Positions 1 through 10,499 are shown, numbered from the stretch's first letter. The stretch: 64,000 bases of DNA from Ursidibacter maritimus (GCF_009761395.1 NZ_LEKN01000013.1:415843-479842), one strand, 5' to 3'. Numbers and translations are program-made. The notes: generated from the letters alone by a model not told the origin.

Positions 1-523
1 TTACACCTTCCGCAGCCATATCGTAAGCTTGCCATTCACCTGTTTTACTATTCTTACGCCATTTAAAATCAAGTTTAATTGGTTGTGCATTACCAGATTG
101 TAAAACATTCACACGAATACTTACGATAGTTTTGTCACCAACAGGTTTCTCTGATTCAATTTCAACTTTTTGGTTTGAATATTGGGTTAATACTTGTGCA
201 TAAGACTGTTCAATAAATTGGCCAAATGCGTTAAAAAATGCTTCTTTTTGAGCATCTGTTGTTGAAGACAAGTTTTTACCTAATACCAATTGTCCTGCGT
301 ATTTAACGTGAACATGTGGCATTAAATCATTACGAACAATAGTACGTAAGTAATTTGGATCTTGCTTAATTTTTGATTGATTAGCTTTAATATCACCAAA
401 TAGCTTATCTGCCGTTTGTTGCATTAAAACATATGGACTTGTTGAAGCTACAGCCATACCAGAAAATAGAGTTGAAAGCATTACTACACTAGCAACAAAG
501 AATTTTTTTACAATTTTAATCAT
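1..523 (-). CDS. mlaC: MlaC, periplasmic phospholipid-binding protein (3' end cut by window edge)
   Basis: Periplasmic carrier that shuttles phospholipids between the outer-membrane MlaA complex and the inner-membrane MlaFEDB transporter. About 174 codons are visible before the window edge, against roughly 210 in the family. The N-terminus is a signal peptide (MIKIVKKFF, then a hydrophobic core ending near AVAS), followed by the MlaC start SPYVLMQQTADKLFGDIK. The ATG at 523 has a strong ribosome binding site (GGAGATC). It is the last visible gene of an mlaF-E-D-C operon read leftward, 100 bp after mlaD. The identification rests on sequence resemblance and operon position. Confidence 0.88.
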   Translation of the reverse strand, partial: MIKIVKKFFVASVVMLSTLFSGMAVASTSPYVLMQQTADKLFGDIKANQSKIKQDPNYLRTIVRNDLMPHVHVKYAGQLVLGKNLSSTTDAQKEAFFNAFGQFIEQSYAQVLTQYSNQKVEIESEKPVGDKTIVSIRVNVLQSGNAQPIKLDFKWRKNSKTGEWQAYDMAAEGV

Positions 524-623
524 TTTGATCTCCAAATATCGATCGAAAAATATTATCGATCTAACTATGTAAATAAAAATAGCTGGACACATTCATCTTA
601 CTATTTTTAAGTAAAATACTGAC

Positions 624-1130
624 TTATTCTGCTTTTGGCTCGGCAGAATCGTCTTTGTCAGATTTCTTATCACCATATAAGAACTGACCGATTAAATCTT
701 CAAGAACCATCGCAGAGTTAGTATCTGCAAAAGTATCTCCCGCTTTGAGCATTTCTGTCTCGCCTTCAAGAATAAAGCCTACATTTAATGCAATATATTG
801 TTCACCTAATAAACCTGCGGTTTTGATTGAAAGTGAACTGGTATCAGGAATTTTATTAAATTGCTGATTTACCGCTAAGGTTACTTTAGGGGTATAAGTT
901 TGAGCATCTAACTGAATATCAGCAACTCGCCCAACCACAACACCACCAACCTTAATTGGTGCACGGACTTTTAGTCCACCAATATTATCGAAAGTTGCGT
1001 AAAGAGTGTAAGTTTTCTCTGACGAAAATCCTTGAACATTGGCAACTCTTAATCCTAAAAAGACCAATGCTCCGAGTGCGAGTAATACAAATAACCCAAC
1101 CCAAAATTCATATTTAATTGATTGACGCAT
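624..1130 (-). CDS. mlaD: MlaD, MCE-domain subunit of the phospholipid transporter
   Basis: Inner-membrane-anchored MCE protein that forms the periplasmic hexameric ring of the Mla ABC transporter. One N-terminal membrane helix (about residues 8-28, WVGLFVLLALGALVFLGL) is followed by a single MCE domain (about 38-118) with the typical motifs GGLKVRAPIKVGGVVVG and LLGEQYIAL. The 168-aa length is normal. It lies 111 bp after mlaE; that gap holds an uptake-signal word (AAGCGGTC near 1165, with TTTGCAAA downstream). The acidic/lysine-rich tail (KKSDKDDSAEPKAE) is probably unstructured. Confidence 0.95.
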   Translation of the reverse strand: MRQSIKYEFWVGLFVLLALGALVFLGLRVANVQGFSSEKTYTLYATFDNIGGLKVRAPIKVGGVVVGRVADIQLDAQTYTPKVTLAVNQQFNKIPDTSSLSIKTAGLLGEQYIALNVGFILEGETEMLKAGDTFADTNSAMVLEDLIGQFLYGDKKSDKDDSAEPKAE

Positions 1131-1241
1131 ATTTTTTCCTTATTGATAGAAAGCTGCTTATCGTAAGCGGTCTGATTTGACCTATTTTTTGCAAATTAAT
1201 TTTAACTATTTGTTCTTATGTTACTGTATGGCAATAATTTC

Positions 1242-2018
1242 TTAACCACCAAACATTATGGCAGTTAAAATAAAATCTAATCCTAAAACAACTAATGATG
1301 AATGAACTACCGTTCTTGTTGTTGCCTGACTAATACCTTCTGATGTTGGCACTGCATCATATCCGTTAAATAACGCAATCCAAACAACAGCAAGAGCAAA
1401 TACGGCACTTTTAATAAAGCCATTGATTAAATCACTTAAGGTTACGCTATTTTGCATGACAGACCAAAAGCTACCAGAATCAACACCCTTCCAATCTACA
1501 CCAACTAATGAACCACCCCAAATTCCGATTGCAGTAAAGATAACAGCTAGCATTGGCATTGCCATAACACCAGCCCAAAAACGAGGAGCAACCACGCGTC
1601 TGAGCGGATCGATTGCCATCATTTCAAGACTTGAGAGTTGTTCGGTCGCTTTCATTAAGCCTATTTCAGCTGTCAAAGCAGATCCTGCTCGACCTGCAAA
1701 TAATAAAGCTGTGACTACAGGACCTAATTCGCGTAATAGAGAAAGAGAAACTAATTGACCTAAACTGGTTTCAGCAGAAAAATCGACTAAAACAACGTAG
1801 CCCTGTAATCCAAGAACCATACCGATAAATAAGCCTGATAGCATAATGATCAGTAATGATTGCACCCCTAAAACGTGTAGTTGCTTGATGAATAATGGAG
1901 TGTGTTTACGAAATTCTGGTTTGCCAATTAACGCTCCCCATAACATAAAACTAGATCGACCAAATGCTCGTATAAAATGAATGATGGATGCTCCCAACGA
2001 TGAGATAAATTGAATCAT
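1242..2018 (-). CDS. mlaE: MlaE, permease subunit of the phospholipid transporter
   Basis: Integral membrane permease of the MlaFEDB complex, which keeps phospholipids out of the outer leaflet of the outer membrane. The 258-aa protein has the multi-span MlaE/YrbE pattern and the conserved segment [26 protein letters not shown] summarised around residues 95-120, which couples to the ATPase. Its start overlaps the end of mlaF by 4 bp (ATGA), so translation is probably coupled. Length and neighbours are normal for the family. Confidence 0.96.
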   Translation of the reverse strand: MIQFISSLGASIIHFIRAFGRSSFMLWGALIGKPEFRKHTPLFIKQLHVLGVQSLLIIMLSGLFIGMVLGLQGYVVLVDFSAETSLGQLVSLSLLRELGPVVTALLFAGRAGSALTAEIGLMKATEQLSSLEMMAIDPLRRVVAPRFWAGVMAMPMLAVIFTAIGIWGGSLVGVDWKGVDSGSFWSVMQNSVTLSDLINGFIKSAVFALAVVWIALFNGYDAVPTSEGISQATTRTVVHSSLVVLGLDFILTAIMFGG

Positions 2019-2815
2019 TGAAAAAGCTCCTTGGTGTAATCTTCCGCAGGGTAATGGAAACGAACTGGGCCATCTTCTTTTCCTGCAAGAAATTGGACGA
2101 CTTGAGGATCTTTGCTCGCTTTTAATTCTTCAGGCGTACCTTCAGCAATAATCCGTTTATCCGCAATGATGTAGGCATAATCGGCAATACTTAGCACTTC
2201 GGTAACATCGTGAGAAACAACAATGGAAGTTAATTCAAGTGCTTCATTTAATTTTTTAATTAAACTGACGATAACTCCCATACTAATCGGATCTTGTCCC
2301 GTAAAAGGTTCATCATACATAATTAAATCAGGATCTAATGCAATCGCTCTTGCTAATGCCGCACGCCGAGCCATACCGCCAGACAATTCCGATGGCATTA
2401 AATTGGCGGCACCACGTAATCCAACCGCTTCTAATTTCATCAGAACTAATTTTCGGATAAGCTCTTCAGGTAAGCGTGTATGCTCACGAATAGGAAATGC
2501 AACATTATCAAAGGTAGAAAGATCAGTAAATAACGCTCCTGATTGAAACAACATTCCCATTCTTTGACGGATTTTGTAGAGTTCTTTATTTGAGGCTTTG
2601 CAAACATCTTCACCATCAAACAGAATTTCGCCGACTTCAGGTAAAATTTGCCCACCAATTAGACGTAATAAAGTGGTTTTACCAATCCCAGAAGGCCCCA
2701 TAATCGCAGTGATTTTGCCTTTTTGTACTTGTAAATTTAAGTTGTCGTAAATTACTCTCTCCCCTCGTTTAAACGTGAGATTTTTTACTTCAACTAAGTT
2801 TTTCGCATTATGCAT
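2015..2815 (-). CDS. mlaF: MlaF, ATPase subunit of the phospholipid transporter
   Basis: Cytoplasmic ABC ATPase that powers Mla phospholipid transport. Walker A GPSGIGKT is at residues 40-47, the signature [14 protein letters not shown] near 145, and Walker [14 protein letters not shown] just after it; the switch histidine is in VVSHD. It is 266 aa and first in the mla operon. The upstream stretch 2816-2902 should carry the operon promoter, as a terminator for dolP lies just beyond it. No mlaB is visible; it could lie beyond mlaC outside the window. Confidence 0.96.
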   Translation of the reverse strand: MHNAKNLVEVKNLTFKRGERVIYDNLNLQVQKGKITAIMGPSGIGKTTLLRLIGGQILPEVGEILFDGEDVCKASNKELYKIRQRMGMLFQSGALFTDLSTFDNVAFPIREHTRLPEELIRKLVLMKLEAVGLRGAANLMPSELSGGMARRAALARAIALDPDLIMYDEPFTGQDPISMGVIVSLIKKLNEALELTSIVVSHDVTEVLSIADYAYIIADKRIIAEGTPEELKASKDPQVVQFLAGKEDGPVRFHYPAEDYTKELFQ

Positions 2816-2902
2816 TGGATCTTCTTAATTTATAAAAATAGTTGCGGATCTTCTATGAAGGGATAGATAAAGTCAATTAGCTTTAAGTAATTTGACAAAA
2901 TT

Positions 2903-2943
2903 ATGAAAAAACAGGCATTCAACCAATTACTGATAGAATGCCT
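2903..2943 (-). terminator. Intrinsic terminator after dolP
   Basis: Read on the minus strand, AGGCATTC (2943-2936) pairs with GAATGCCT (2920-2913) and is followed by GTTTTTTC. It separates the lpoA-yraN-diaA-dolP transcript from the mla operon. Confidence 0.75.
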
Positions 2944-2952
2944 TTAAATACA

Positions 2953-3543
2953 TTATTTTGCGTAGGTGACAACTTTTATTACTTTTGATACACCACGAAC
3001 GTGACGAGCCTCTTCAGCGGCAGCATTAGCTTGAGAATTAGATAATTGCCCCATTAAAAAGACTTCGCCATTCTCAGTAATGACTTTAACTTCTGTTGCT
3101 TTAACCTCAGAATTAAGCAACAATCTTGATTTAATATTCGTTGTTATCCAACTATCCTGAGCAATTTGAGCAACACTAATCTTTTCGCCTGTGCGGATTT
3201 CATTGTAAATTTCATTTACCCCTTCAACTCCTGCGGCAACACTTTTTGCACTCTCTTTTGCCGATTCATTAGGTACTTGCCCAATCAATAAAACTTTCCC
3301 ATTATAAGCAACCACATTAATTCTTGCTTCTTGTTGTAATTGAGCATCTTTATTGAGGTTAAATGCCACCTTTTCTTCTAAGGTTTCATCATCAATTTGA
3401 CGGCCTGTCGAACGAGGATCTGTTGCAACCTTAGTGGCTACCGCAGCAGTCCCAACAACAGCGGCGGTAATACAACCTTGTAATGAAACTAATGAAAGTG
3501 AACAAAGCGCAATTAAACTTACTTTTTTGATCAACATTGACAT
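2953..3543 (-). CDS. dolP: DolP (YraP), dual BON-domain outer-membrane lipoprotein
   Basis: Outer-membrane lipoprotein that binds anionic phospholipids at the division site and supports envelope integrity. A lipoprotein signal ends in the lipobox LQGC (Cys24). Two BON domains follow (about 50-115 and 125-195), each with the V..G.V.L.G.V pattern (YNGKVLLIGQV and ENGEVFLMGQL). The 196-aa length matches the family. It follows diaA by 10 bp in the conserved lpoA-yraN-diaA-dolP order. Confidence 0.95.
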   Translation of the reverse strand: MSMLIKKVSLIALCSLSLVSLQGCITAAVVGTAAVATKVATDPRSTGRQIDDETLEEKVAFNLNKDAQLQQEARINVVAYNGKVLLIGQVPNESAKESAKSVAAGVEGVNEIYNEIRTGEKISVAQIAQDSWITTNIKSRLLLNSEVKATEVKVITENGEVFLMGQLSNSQANAAAEEARHVRGVSKVIKVVTYAK

Positions 3544-3553
3544 TCTATTCTCC

Positions 3554-4147
3554 TTAAACTTGAGAAGTGGGATTAAACAGTAGACTATCTACTAATTCAC
3601 ATAATAAATTTATACAAAAATGATGCCCTTCAATCACTCGCATTTCATTATTTGATGGCATTGAGATTTCCAAATCATCATCGGATAATAACCCTCGTGT
3701 ATGATCATTACGATTACCAGTAAAGGCTAAAATTGTTAAGTTTTCATTATTCGCACAATGAATAGCATTCAAAATAGCTTTTTCATTACCTAATGGTGAA
3801 AAAGCAATAAAAATATCACCCTGTTTTGCAATCACTTGTAACTGCTTGCGATATATTTGTTCTAACTCCGAATCTTGAGATAAATACCCCGTGAGTACAC
3901 CATCACAATGTAAAAGATGAGCCGCTAGACTTGGGCGTTGTAAATCATAGCGATGCAGCAAATTACTTACAAACAATTGTGCATTTGGATAAGATCGCCC
4001 ATCACCACACACAATAACTTTGCCACCTTGCAACAAACAAGCCACAATTTTTTGGGCTGCTTCATTTAATACTGTGGGCAATAAATCGGCTGCCGCAATT
4101 TGAATTTGGATACTCTCAGCAAACCTATCTTGAATTTTTTCTAACAT
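3554..4147 (-). CDS. diaA: DiaA, SIS-domain DnaA initiator-associating protein
   Basis: Single SIS-domain protein related to GmhA. In E. coli it forms a tetramer that stimulates DnaA assembly at oriC. The SIS core includes GGKVIVCGDGRSYPNAQLF (about 42-60) and GDIFIAFSPLGNEKAI. The 197-aa length is close to E. coli DiaA (196 aa). It is distinguished from the heptose isomerase GmhA mainly by its position between yraN and dolP. The start ATG at 4147 lies 10 bp after yraN. Confidence 0.88.
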   Translation of the reverse strand: MLEKIQDRFAESIQIQIAAADLLPTVLNEAAQKIVACLLQGGKVIVCGDGRSYPNAQLFVSNLLHRYDLQRPSLAAHLLHCDGVLTGYLSQDSELEQIYRKQLQVIAKQGDIFIAFSPLGNEKAILNAIHCANNENLTILAFTGNRNDHTRGLLSDDDLEISMPSNNEMRVIEGHHFCINLLCELVDSLLFNPTSQV

Positions 4148-4157
4148 TTTCCAAATA

Positions 4158-4529
4158 TTACCCTAAAAAATTTTTCAACCAAATAGGTTCATCAGTTCCT
4201 TCAAATACCACAACATCAAAACGGCAATCTGCTGTATCTAAACTTTGATTTAGTTTAGCTAACCATAAATTGGCTGCTTTCAGCCATTTCTGTTGCTTAT
4301 TATAGTTAATACTTTCTAATGCCGACCCGAAATGGCTATTTTTTCGTTGGCGAACTTCAACAAAAACGAAAGTAGAATGATCTTTCATTATTAAATCTAG
4401 TTCACCAACTTTAAATACTTGGTTTTGAGCAACAAAAGATAATCCTTGTTGCTCTAAAAAAGAACGGGCTTTTTGCTCAAACAGAGCCCCTTTAGCTCGC
4501 GGACTATTGTGCTGAAACCACTGAACCAT
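4158..4529 (-). CDS. yraN: YraN, UPF0102 nuclease-fold protein
   Basis: Small (123 aa) UPF0102 protein with a PD-(D/E)XK nuclease-like core: the acidic strand GELDLIMKD (near 42-50) and [11 protein letters not shown] (near 55-65) hold the conserved D and E-x-R/K positions. Its substrate is not known. The first codon lies inside the end of lpoA (26-bp overlap, different frame), so it is almost certainly co-translated with lpoA. Confidence 0.9.
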   Translation of the reverse strand: MVQWFQHNSPRAKGALFEQKARSFLEQQGLSFVAQNQVFKVGELDLIMKDHSTFVFVEVRQRKNSHFGSALESINYNKQQKWLKAANLWLAKLNQSLDTADCRFDVVVFEGTDEPIWLKNFLG

Positions 4530-6255
4530 TTTGGTATTTTAACCAGGTCATTTCACGTTCAATTAAGCAATTTGTTCCTGCACTTAATACTCCAGTTAAG
4601 CCCGAGACTTTATAACCAGGAATTTGACGGAACTCATTGAATTTATTGGCAATAGACCACGAATCTGACCCCATTGCGTATAAACGCATCATTGAGAAAT
4701 CACTTTCTGCTAAGGTTTCTGCTTTCTTATAAGACTCAGAATCTGTATCGGCAAGTAATGGAATTTCACTAAATTTTACCCCTTCCATTGTTAAACGGAA
4801 GTCTGGCCCATTATTTGGTGAATTACTGCGAGAAGAAGAATATAACGCAAATTTTCCAGCTAATGATGAACTATCTAGCCCTTGTTTTAATTCTGTTAAT
4901 TGCTCTGCATTACCTAATAAGTACAAGCCACTATTTGGTGCAGCACCTACAGTTTGGATCGCACTAATACTATCTAATGGTTGGTGATAATAGCGAATAT
5001 CAGCGTCTTTGTTCGTCAGTTGTCGCCAACGTTGTGCGAAAGCATCTGCTGAACGCTGACCAAAATCATCTTGTGGAGCAACAACTACCGCATTCTCAAT
5101 TCGGTCTTGATGAAAACGGTCAGCTGCGGAACGAGCCTCCGCTTCTGGCGATAAGCCATAGTAACAAACTTTACCCAATGCTCTTGAGTTTGGAGTAGCA
5201 TTTAATGCTAACACATTTAAATCGCTGATTTCTGGACTGACTAACATCTCATCAACACGAGCTTTTAATAATGGACCAATAATAGTTTGTGTCCCTTGCT
5301 GTTTTGCCTGGGCTAAAATATCAGAAATCGTTGTTCCATTCGTATCATAGACTTGAATAGCTGTTGCATCTTGCCCTTTGGCATCATCAAAACCACGCTT
5401 GATAATATCACCCAAAATTTTGGCATCACCACTTAATGGTAACAATAAAGCAACGCCACTTAGTTGTGTTTGTTGGAAAGACGTGACATTTTGTAATTCT
5501 GTTGGCAATAATTGCGCGGCACTGTGGTTTGGATATTGCTGTTTCCAGCTTTCAATGGCTTGTGGAAGTTGTGTAGGATTTGCAATATTTTGGTTATAAG
5601 CCACCGCTAATGCTAACCAACCTGCAACCGCAGCTTCCCCCACTCCCGCCGTTGCCTTTTCCAACATCCCACGATTAGCATTGCGTAACGTTTCCCAAAT
5701 TTTATCGTTATTTTCTTGGCGAGCACGATTATCACCTAAATAGCTATCTAATAATGATCTTGCTCGAACAATTTCAATGACATCTTTATTACTTTCTGCA
5801 ATTTGTGCTTGTGTACGATAAACTCGTAACAATTGCGATGAACTCAATTGTGCTTTAGGTAATTGGTTTAGCAGTAAAGTAGCTTGCTGGCTATTTTTTT
5901 GTAATGCTGCAAGTTGAGCATTGAGAAGATTAAATTCAACACGTTGAATATCATTTAATTCTGGCTGATTAATTTGTGCCATCGTATTTTGAGCTTCAAC
6001 GACTTTATTTTCGTCAATCAATTTACGAATTGCAAGTAAGCGGTAGCTTTGTTGAGTTTCTTTGCTACTTTGCTCTGCCTTATTGATATAAAATTCAGAT
6101 GTTGCATAGGCTTCATTTTTTAAGGATTCCGTTACCTCATTTTTAAACAGGCTAGAGCCAGTACAAGCGGATAAAAAGAGCGCTAATGCAGTTGGCACAA
6201 AAACCATTTTCATTTTTTGGCTAAAGGTGCGAGTTTGTACTAAAATAGTGGACAT
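4504..6255 (-). CDS. lpoA: LpoA (YraM), outer-membrane activator of PBP1a
   Basis: Outer-membrane lipoprotein that reaches through the periplasm to activate the peptidoglycan synthase PBP1a. The N-terminus is a lipoprotein signal with LSAC (Cys31). Residues about 35-250 form the helical TPR-like domain and about 260-583 the periplasmic-binding-protein-like domain ([23 protein letters not shown]). 583 aa is normal for Pasteurellaceae LpoA. It is first in the leftward operon and divergent from rsmI across 92 bp. Confidence 0.95.
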   Translation of the reverse strand: MSTILVQTRTFSQKMKMVFVPTALALFLSACTGSSLFKNEVTESLKNEAYATSEFYINKAEQSSKETQQSYRLLAIRKLIDENKVVEAQNTMAQINQPELNDIQRVEFNLLNAQLAALQKNSQQATLLLNQLPKAQLSSSQLLRVYRTQAQIAESNKDVIEIVRARSLLDSYLGDNRARQENNDKIWETLRNANRGMLEKATAGVGEAAVAGWLALAVAYNQNIANPTQLPQAIESWKQQYPNHSAAQLLPTELQNVTSFQQTQLSGVALLLPLSGDAKILGDIIKRGFDDAKGQDATAIQVYDTNGTTISDILAQAKQQGTQTIIGPLLKARVDEMLVSPEISDLNVLALNATPNSRALGKVCYYGLSPEAEARSAADRFHQDRIENAVVVAPQDDFGQRSADAFAQRWRQLTNKDADIRYYHQPLDSISAIQTVGAAPNSGLYLLGNAEQLTELKQGLDSSSLAGKFALYSSSRSNSPNNGPDFRLTMEGVKFSEIPLLADTDSESYKKAETLAESDFSMMRLYAMGSDSWSIANKFNEFRQIPGYKVSGLTGVLSAGTNCLIEREMTWLKYQNGSVVSAQ

Positions 6256-6347
6256 CTTATTGCTCCATTTTGGAAAAATTAATAATGCTATGTATTCATT
6301 AAACGAATATAGCGCGGAATCTTACTTATCAAACAAGTGAAAATCAA

Positions 6348-7214
6348 ATGAAAAACAGCTCTATACCAGAACAATCTGGCGTATTATATATTGTTGCGAC
6401 ACCGATTGGAAATTTAGAAGATATTACACAACGCGCGTTAAATATATTTCAACAAGTTGATCTTATCGCAGCAGAAGATACCCGCCATAGCGGTTTGTTA
6501 CTTAGCCATTATGGTATTAAAAAACCTTTTTTTGCTTTACACGATCATAACGAGCAACAAAAAGCAGCGGTATTAGTTGAAAAATTACAACAAGGTCAAA
6601 ATATTGCTTTAGTTTCTGATGCAGGCACTCCGCTAATTAGCGATCCGGGATTTCATCTTGTTCGCCATTGCAGACAAGCAGGAATTAAAATTGTTCCAAT
6701 ACCGGGCGCTTGTGCTGCAATTACCGCCCTTTGCAGTTCAGGTATCGCATCTGACCGCTTCTGCTTTGAAGGATTCTTGCCAGCTAAAACAAAAGCTCGT
6801 TGCGATAAACTGGCTGCATTACTTGATGAACCTAGAACGCTTATTTTCTATGAATCAACTCATCGCATCCTGGATACACTCGCAGATATGCAACAAGTAT
6901 TTGGCGGAGAACGCTATATTGTAATGGCGAGAGAAATAACAAAAACTTGGGAAACTATTTATGGTGCATCATTAAATGAGCTGATTGCTTGGTTAGCAGA
7001 AGATAGTAACCGCATTAAAGGCGAAATTGTTTTAGTTGTCGAAGGAAAAACAGCTGAGTCTAGCGATGATGAAATTTCACCGCAGGCACTGAAATTATTT
7101 ACGTTACTTGCACAAGAGTTGCCCTTAAAAAAAGCCGCAGCGATTGTGGCGGAATGTTTTGAATATAAGAAGAATACGCTCTATCAATACGGTTTAGCAC
7201 ATTTTAAAAATTAA
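6348..7214 (+). CDS. rsmI: RsmI, 16S rRNA (cytidine1402-2'-O)-methyltransferase
   Basis: SAM-dependent methyltransferase of the tetrapyrrole-methylase fold that 2'-O-methylates C1402 in the ribosomal P site. Motifs seen are [19 protein letters not shown] (about 13-31), [24 protein letters not shown] and [13 protein letters not shown]. The 288-aa length is typical. It is divergent from lpoA, as in many gammaproteobacteria. Confidence 0.96.
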   Translation: MKNSSIPEQSGVLYIVATPIGNLEDITQRALNIFQQVDLIAAEDTRHSGLLLSHYGIKKPFFALHDHNEQQKAAVLVEKLQQGQNIALVSDAGTPLISDPGFHLVRHCRQAGIKIVPIPGACAAITALCSSGIASDRFCFEGFLPAKTKARCDKLAALLDEPRTLIFYESTHRILDTLADMQQVFGGERYIVMAREITKTWETIYGASLNELIAWLAEDSNRIKGEIVLVVEGKTAESSDDEISPQALKLFTLLAQELPLKKAAAIVAECFEYKKNTLYQYGLAHFKN

Positions 7215-7241
7215 CTATCATTTTATGTTGGGGAAGATTTT

Positions 7242-9047
7242 ATGGCAGCAGAAGGGGCAACACCACTGATTAGTGTTGTAACATTGTTAGCAGCTGCAGT
7301 GATTGCAGTGCCATTATTTAAACGTTTAGGTTTAGGATCAATTTTAGGTTATTTAGCCGCAGGTTTAGTGATTGGACCTTTCGGGTTAGGTTTATTTAGC
7401 GATCCCGATGGAATCATCCATATTGCTGAACTGGGCGTGGTGATGTTTTTATTTATCATCGGCTTAGAAATGAAACCTTCGCATATTTGGGGGTTGCGTA
7501 ATCACATTTTCTGTTTGGGTGCATTTCAAATTTTTAGTGCAATAGCTGCCTTAATGGGAATTGGCTTACTCTATGGTTTAAGCTGGCAAGTTGCCTTTGT
7601 TGCGGCATCAGGTTTTGTGCTGACATCAACTGCGATTGTGATGCAAGAGCTAAATGATCGTGGTGATATTACTTCACCACGTGGACAACAAATCGTCTCT
7701 ATTCTACTATTTGAAGATTTATTGATCGTACCATTACTGGCTGCTGTTGCATTTCTTTCGCCAAATAAGACCGCTTCAGGCGTACCTATTTGGCAGACTA
7801 TTGGATTAGCTGCAGGCTCAATAGCTGTACTTGTGGCAGCAGGATTATGGCTACTCAACCCCTTATTCAAAATACTCGCAAAAACCAAAGCTCGAGAAGT
7901 AATGACTGCGGCGGCTTTATTAGTCGTACTTGGTGCAGCATTATTGATGGAATATGGTGGCTTATCAATGGCAATGGGTGCATTTGTGGCAGGCGTATTG
8001 CTTTCTGAATCGAGTTTCCGCCACCAACTTGAAGCTGATATTGAACCTTTCCGAGGCTTATTATTAGGCTTATTCTTCCTTGGCGTTGGGATGTCTCTCA
8101 ATCTCTCAGTTGTTTTTGAGAATTGGATACTGATTCTCTCTGGCGTGATAGCATTTATGTTCGCTAAAGGATTCTGTATCTATATCGTGGCACGTTTAAC
8201 GAAGAAAAAACACCCAAATGCGCTAGATCGCGCTATTATTATGGCTCAAGGGGGAGAATTTGCCTTTGTTCTTTTCTCAGCAGCGACTGGACAAGGTGTT
8301 ATTGATGCAAAAATTCAAGCAAATCTGACCGCTATTGTGGTGTTATCAATGGTACTAACGCCTTTATTTATCATCATTCATAAGAAATACATTATCCCAC
8401 GCCAAACTTATGTTCAAGAAGAGCAAGAACACGACCATATTGATGCTCTGCACCCAACGATTATTATCGGCTTGGGGCGTTATGGACAAATTGTTAATCA
8501 CTTATTGATGATGACAGGCTGTCACCCAACGGTAATTGATAAAGATGCAAATCTGATTGCAGGCATGAAAAAGCGTGGAATTAAAAGCTACTATGGTGAT
8601 GCAACTCGTCCAGAATTGCTACATGCTGCAGGAATTGAAAGTGCCGAATTGCTCGTTGTGGCAATCAATGACAAAGCACAAGCCACTCATATTGTGGAGT
8701 TGGCTCGTAAAATGAATCCACAAATCAAAATTATTGCTCGCGCTTATGACCGCCTGCATGTTTTTGATCTCTATAATGCAGGTGCAGATATTCAAGTACG
8801 TGAAACCTTTGATTCAGCACTGCGTACTGGTAAGAAAGTGTTATTAGCAATGGGAATGGACAAAGAAATAGTAGAAGAGATTGGTACCGCTTACTTTTAT
8901 CGAGACCGCCATACCATCAAACAAATGGCTGAAGTTTATAATCCCAAAATTGAGCGTTTCAAAAATGAAGAACTATTGAAACTCGCTTTAGAAAACGATC
9001 AAGAAACAATGCTAGAAATTCAACAAATTATGAATAAAGAGCACTAA
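7242..9047 (+). CDS. KefB/KefC-type CPA2 cation:proton antiporter with RCK domain
   Basis: Probable potassium/proton antiporter of the Kef group. The N-terminal about 380 residues form the multi-span CPA2 exchanger, with LGYLAAGLVIGPFGLG, ALLLMEYGGLSMAMGAFVAGVLL-type helices and the loop QGGEFAFVLFSAATGQG. Residues about 410-530 are a TrkA-N/RCK nucleotide-binding domain (IIIGLGRYGQIVN, GDATRPELLHAAGIE). The total of 601 aa equals E. coli KefB. Glutathione-adduct gating is family knowledge, not visible here, and no KefF/KefG ancillary protein is adjacent. KefB and KefC cannot be told apart by eye. Confidence 0.88.
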   Translation: MAAEGATPLISVVTLLAAAVIAVPLFKRLGLGSILGYLAAGLVIGPFGLGLFSDPDGIIHIAELGVVMFLFIIGLEMKPSHIWGLRNHIFCLGAFQIFSAIAALMGIGLLYGLSWQVAFVAASGFVLTSTAIVMQELNDRGDITSPRGQQIVSILLFEDLLIVPLLAAVAFLSPNKTASGVPIWQTIGLAAGSIAVLVAAGLWLLNPLFKILAKTKAREVMTAAALLVVLGAALLMEYGGLSMAMGAFVAGVLLSESSFRHQLEADIEPFRGLLLGLFFLGVGMSLNLSVVFENWILILSGVIAFMFAKGFCIYIVARLTKKKHPNALDRAIIMAQGGEFAFVLFSAATGQGVIDAKIQANLTAIVVLSMVLTPLFIIIHKKYIIPRQTYVQEEQEHDHIDALHPTIIIGLGRYGQIVNHLLMMTGCHPTVIDKDANLIAGMKKRGIKSYYGDATRPELLHAAGIESAELLVVAINDKAQATHIVELARKMNPQIKIIARAYDRLHVFDLYNAGADIQVRETFDSALRTGKKVLLAMGMDKEIVEEIGTAYFYRDRHTIKQMAEVYNPKIERFKNEELLKLALENDQETMLEIQQIMNKEH

Positions 9048-9137
9048 TAAGCGGTAGGATTTTAGTTATATTTTGTAAAAGTAAATAAGAAAAATTCTCA
9101 ATTGTAATAGTTAATGCAAATCAATATTGTTTATTTG

Positions 9138-9174
9138 ATAGATATTTTCTATTCAAAGGATAAATTATATTCAT
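9138..9174. promoter_or_regulatory. Possible OxyR operator upstream of dps
   Basis: ATAG-N7-CTAT at 9138-9152 fits the OxyR half-operator. After a 7-bp gap, a weaker second copy (ATAA-N7-TCAT, 9160-9174) sits at the spacing of a full tetrameric OxyR site. It lies 74-110 bp before the dps start, and dps genes are commonly peroxide-induced through OxyR. The second half is degenerate, so this is inference. Confidence 0.45.
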
Positions 9175-9247
9175 TTCACAACGAAGATTTTTTTATTTAT
9201 ACTTTGCTTGGTTGAAATAATTCAGTTACACATATAGGAGAAAAGTA

Positions 9248-9733
9248 ATGAAAAATTCAATTGGTTTAAACACTGTATCATCTGAAAAATTAGCTGCAGA
9301 ACTTAATAAATTATTAGCAAGCTACCAAGTATTTTACACAAACGTACGTGGTTACCACTGGAATATCAAAGGCGTTAGTTTCTTTGAATTACACGCTAAA
9401 TTTGAAGAAATTTATAATGATTTAGTTGTAAAAGTAGATGAAATCGCAGAACGTATCTTAACTTTAGGCCACGTTCCAGCTAACGCATTCAGTCAATACC
9501 TACAAGCATCTTTAATTAAAGAACATATTGGTATTAGCTCTGCACAAGAATGCTTAACAGGCACAGTTGAAGGCTTAAAAACATTATTAAAACAACAACG
9601 TGAAATTTTAGCATTCGCTAATGAATTAGATGACGAAGGTACCGCATCACAAATGAGCGACTACATCAAAGAGCAAGAAAAACTTGTTTGGATGTTCTCT
9701 GCAGCAGCAACTTGTGGCGTTTGCCAACAATAA
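9248..9733 (+). CDS. dps: Dps-family ferritin-like DNA-protection protein
   Basis: Mini-ferritin that oxidises Fe(II) with peroxide and stores iron in a 12-mer; some members also coat DNA. The ferroxidase motif YHWN (His37) and the helix FFELHAKFEEIYNDLVVKVDEIAERILTLG, with His49 and acidic ligands, are the Dps signature, summarised at residues 45-75. The 161-aa length is standard. A good ribosome binding site (AGGAG) precedes the ATG. It is monocistronic, with its own terminator and a possible OxyR site upstream. The tail TCGVCQQ with two cysteines is slightly unusual. Confidence 0.93.
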   Translation: MKNSIGLNTVSSEKLAAELNKLLASYQVFYTNVRGYHWNIKGVSFFELHAKFEEIYNDLVVKVDEIAERILTLGHVPANAFSQYLQASLIKEHIGISSAQECLTGTVEGLKTLLKQQREILAFANELDDEGTASQMSDYIKEQEKLVWMFSAAATCGVCQQ

Positions 9734-9758
9734 TCCAAAATTGAAGATATAAACTAAG

Positions 9759-9786
9759 AATAGCACCCTTGTGGTGCTATTTTTTT
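9759..9786 (+). terminator. Intrinsic terminator of dps
   Basis: AATAGCACC (9759-9767) pairs with GGTGCTATT (9773-9781) and is followed by a run of T. Confidence 0.9.
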
Positions 9787-9881
9787 ATAAACTTCGTAAA
9801 TGCTGAGAAATCCTACCCCTAAAAAGATAAACAGCGTATAATCTTTGTCTTCATTTTCTAGATAAGTCAAAGAGCAATATA

Positions 9882-10499
9882 ATGAGTCAATTTTTTTATA
9901 TTCATCCAGATAATCCTCAACCTCGTTTGATCAATCAAGCGGTTGAAATTATCAAAAAAGGCGGTGTGATTGTTTATCCGACAGATTCTGGCTATGCGCT
10001 TGGGTGTGGATTAGGTGAAAAGCACGCAATGGATAAAATTGTAGCGATTCGTAAATTGCCTGAAAATCATAATTTTACTTTAGTATGTAGCGACTTATCT
10101 GAGCTTTCGACTTATGCGTTGGTAACAAATCAGTCTTATCGCTTAATCAAAAATAATGTACCAAACCCTTACACTTTTATTTTGCCTGCAACGAAAGAGG
10201 TTCCACGCCGTTTACTGAACAAACGGAAAACCATCGGTATCCGAGTACCTGATAATGCGATTGCCTTAGCATTAATTGCTGCACTAGGAGAGCCAATTCT
10301 CTCTTGCTCATTAATGCTTCCTGATGAAGACATTACCCAATCCGATCCTGATATAATTCGAGATTATCTTGAACATCAAGTAGATTTAATTATTCACGGT
10401 GGCTATTTAGGTCAAGATCCGACAACGGTTATTGACTTAACCGAAGACAGCCCTGAAATTATTCGAGTTGGCTCAGGTGATCCGACTCCATTTAACTAA
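9882..10499 (+). CDS. YciO-type Sua5/YrdC-fold protein
   Basis: Member of the YrdC/Sua5/YciO double-stranded-RNA-binding fold. YrdC and Sua5 make threonylcarbamoyl-AMP for tRNA t6A; the role of YciO-like paralogues is not settled. Visible are the N-terminal KKGGVIVYPTDSGYALGCGL (about 27-46) and KLPENHNFTLVCSDLSELSTYA, and the C-terminal GQDPTTVIDLTED. At 205 aa it matches YciO rather than the shorter TsaC. It lies just before rluB (54 bp), as in E. coli. Confidence 0.88.
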   Translation: MSQFFYIHPDNPQPRLINQAVEIIKKGGVIVYPTDSGYALGCGLGEKHAMDKIVAIRKLPENHNFTLVCSDLSELSTYALVTNQSYRLIKNNVPNPYTFILPATKEVPRRLLNKRKTIGIRVPDNAIALALIAALGEPILSCSLMLPDEDITQSDPDIIRDYLEHQVDLIIHGGYLGQDPTTVIDLTEDSPEIIRVGSGDPTPFN

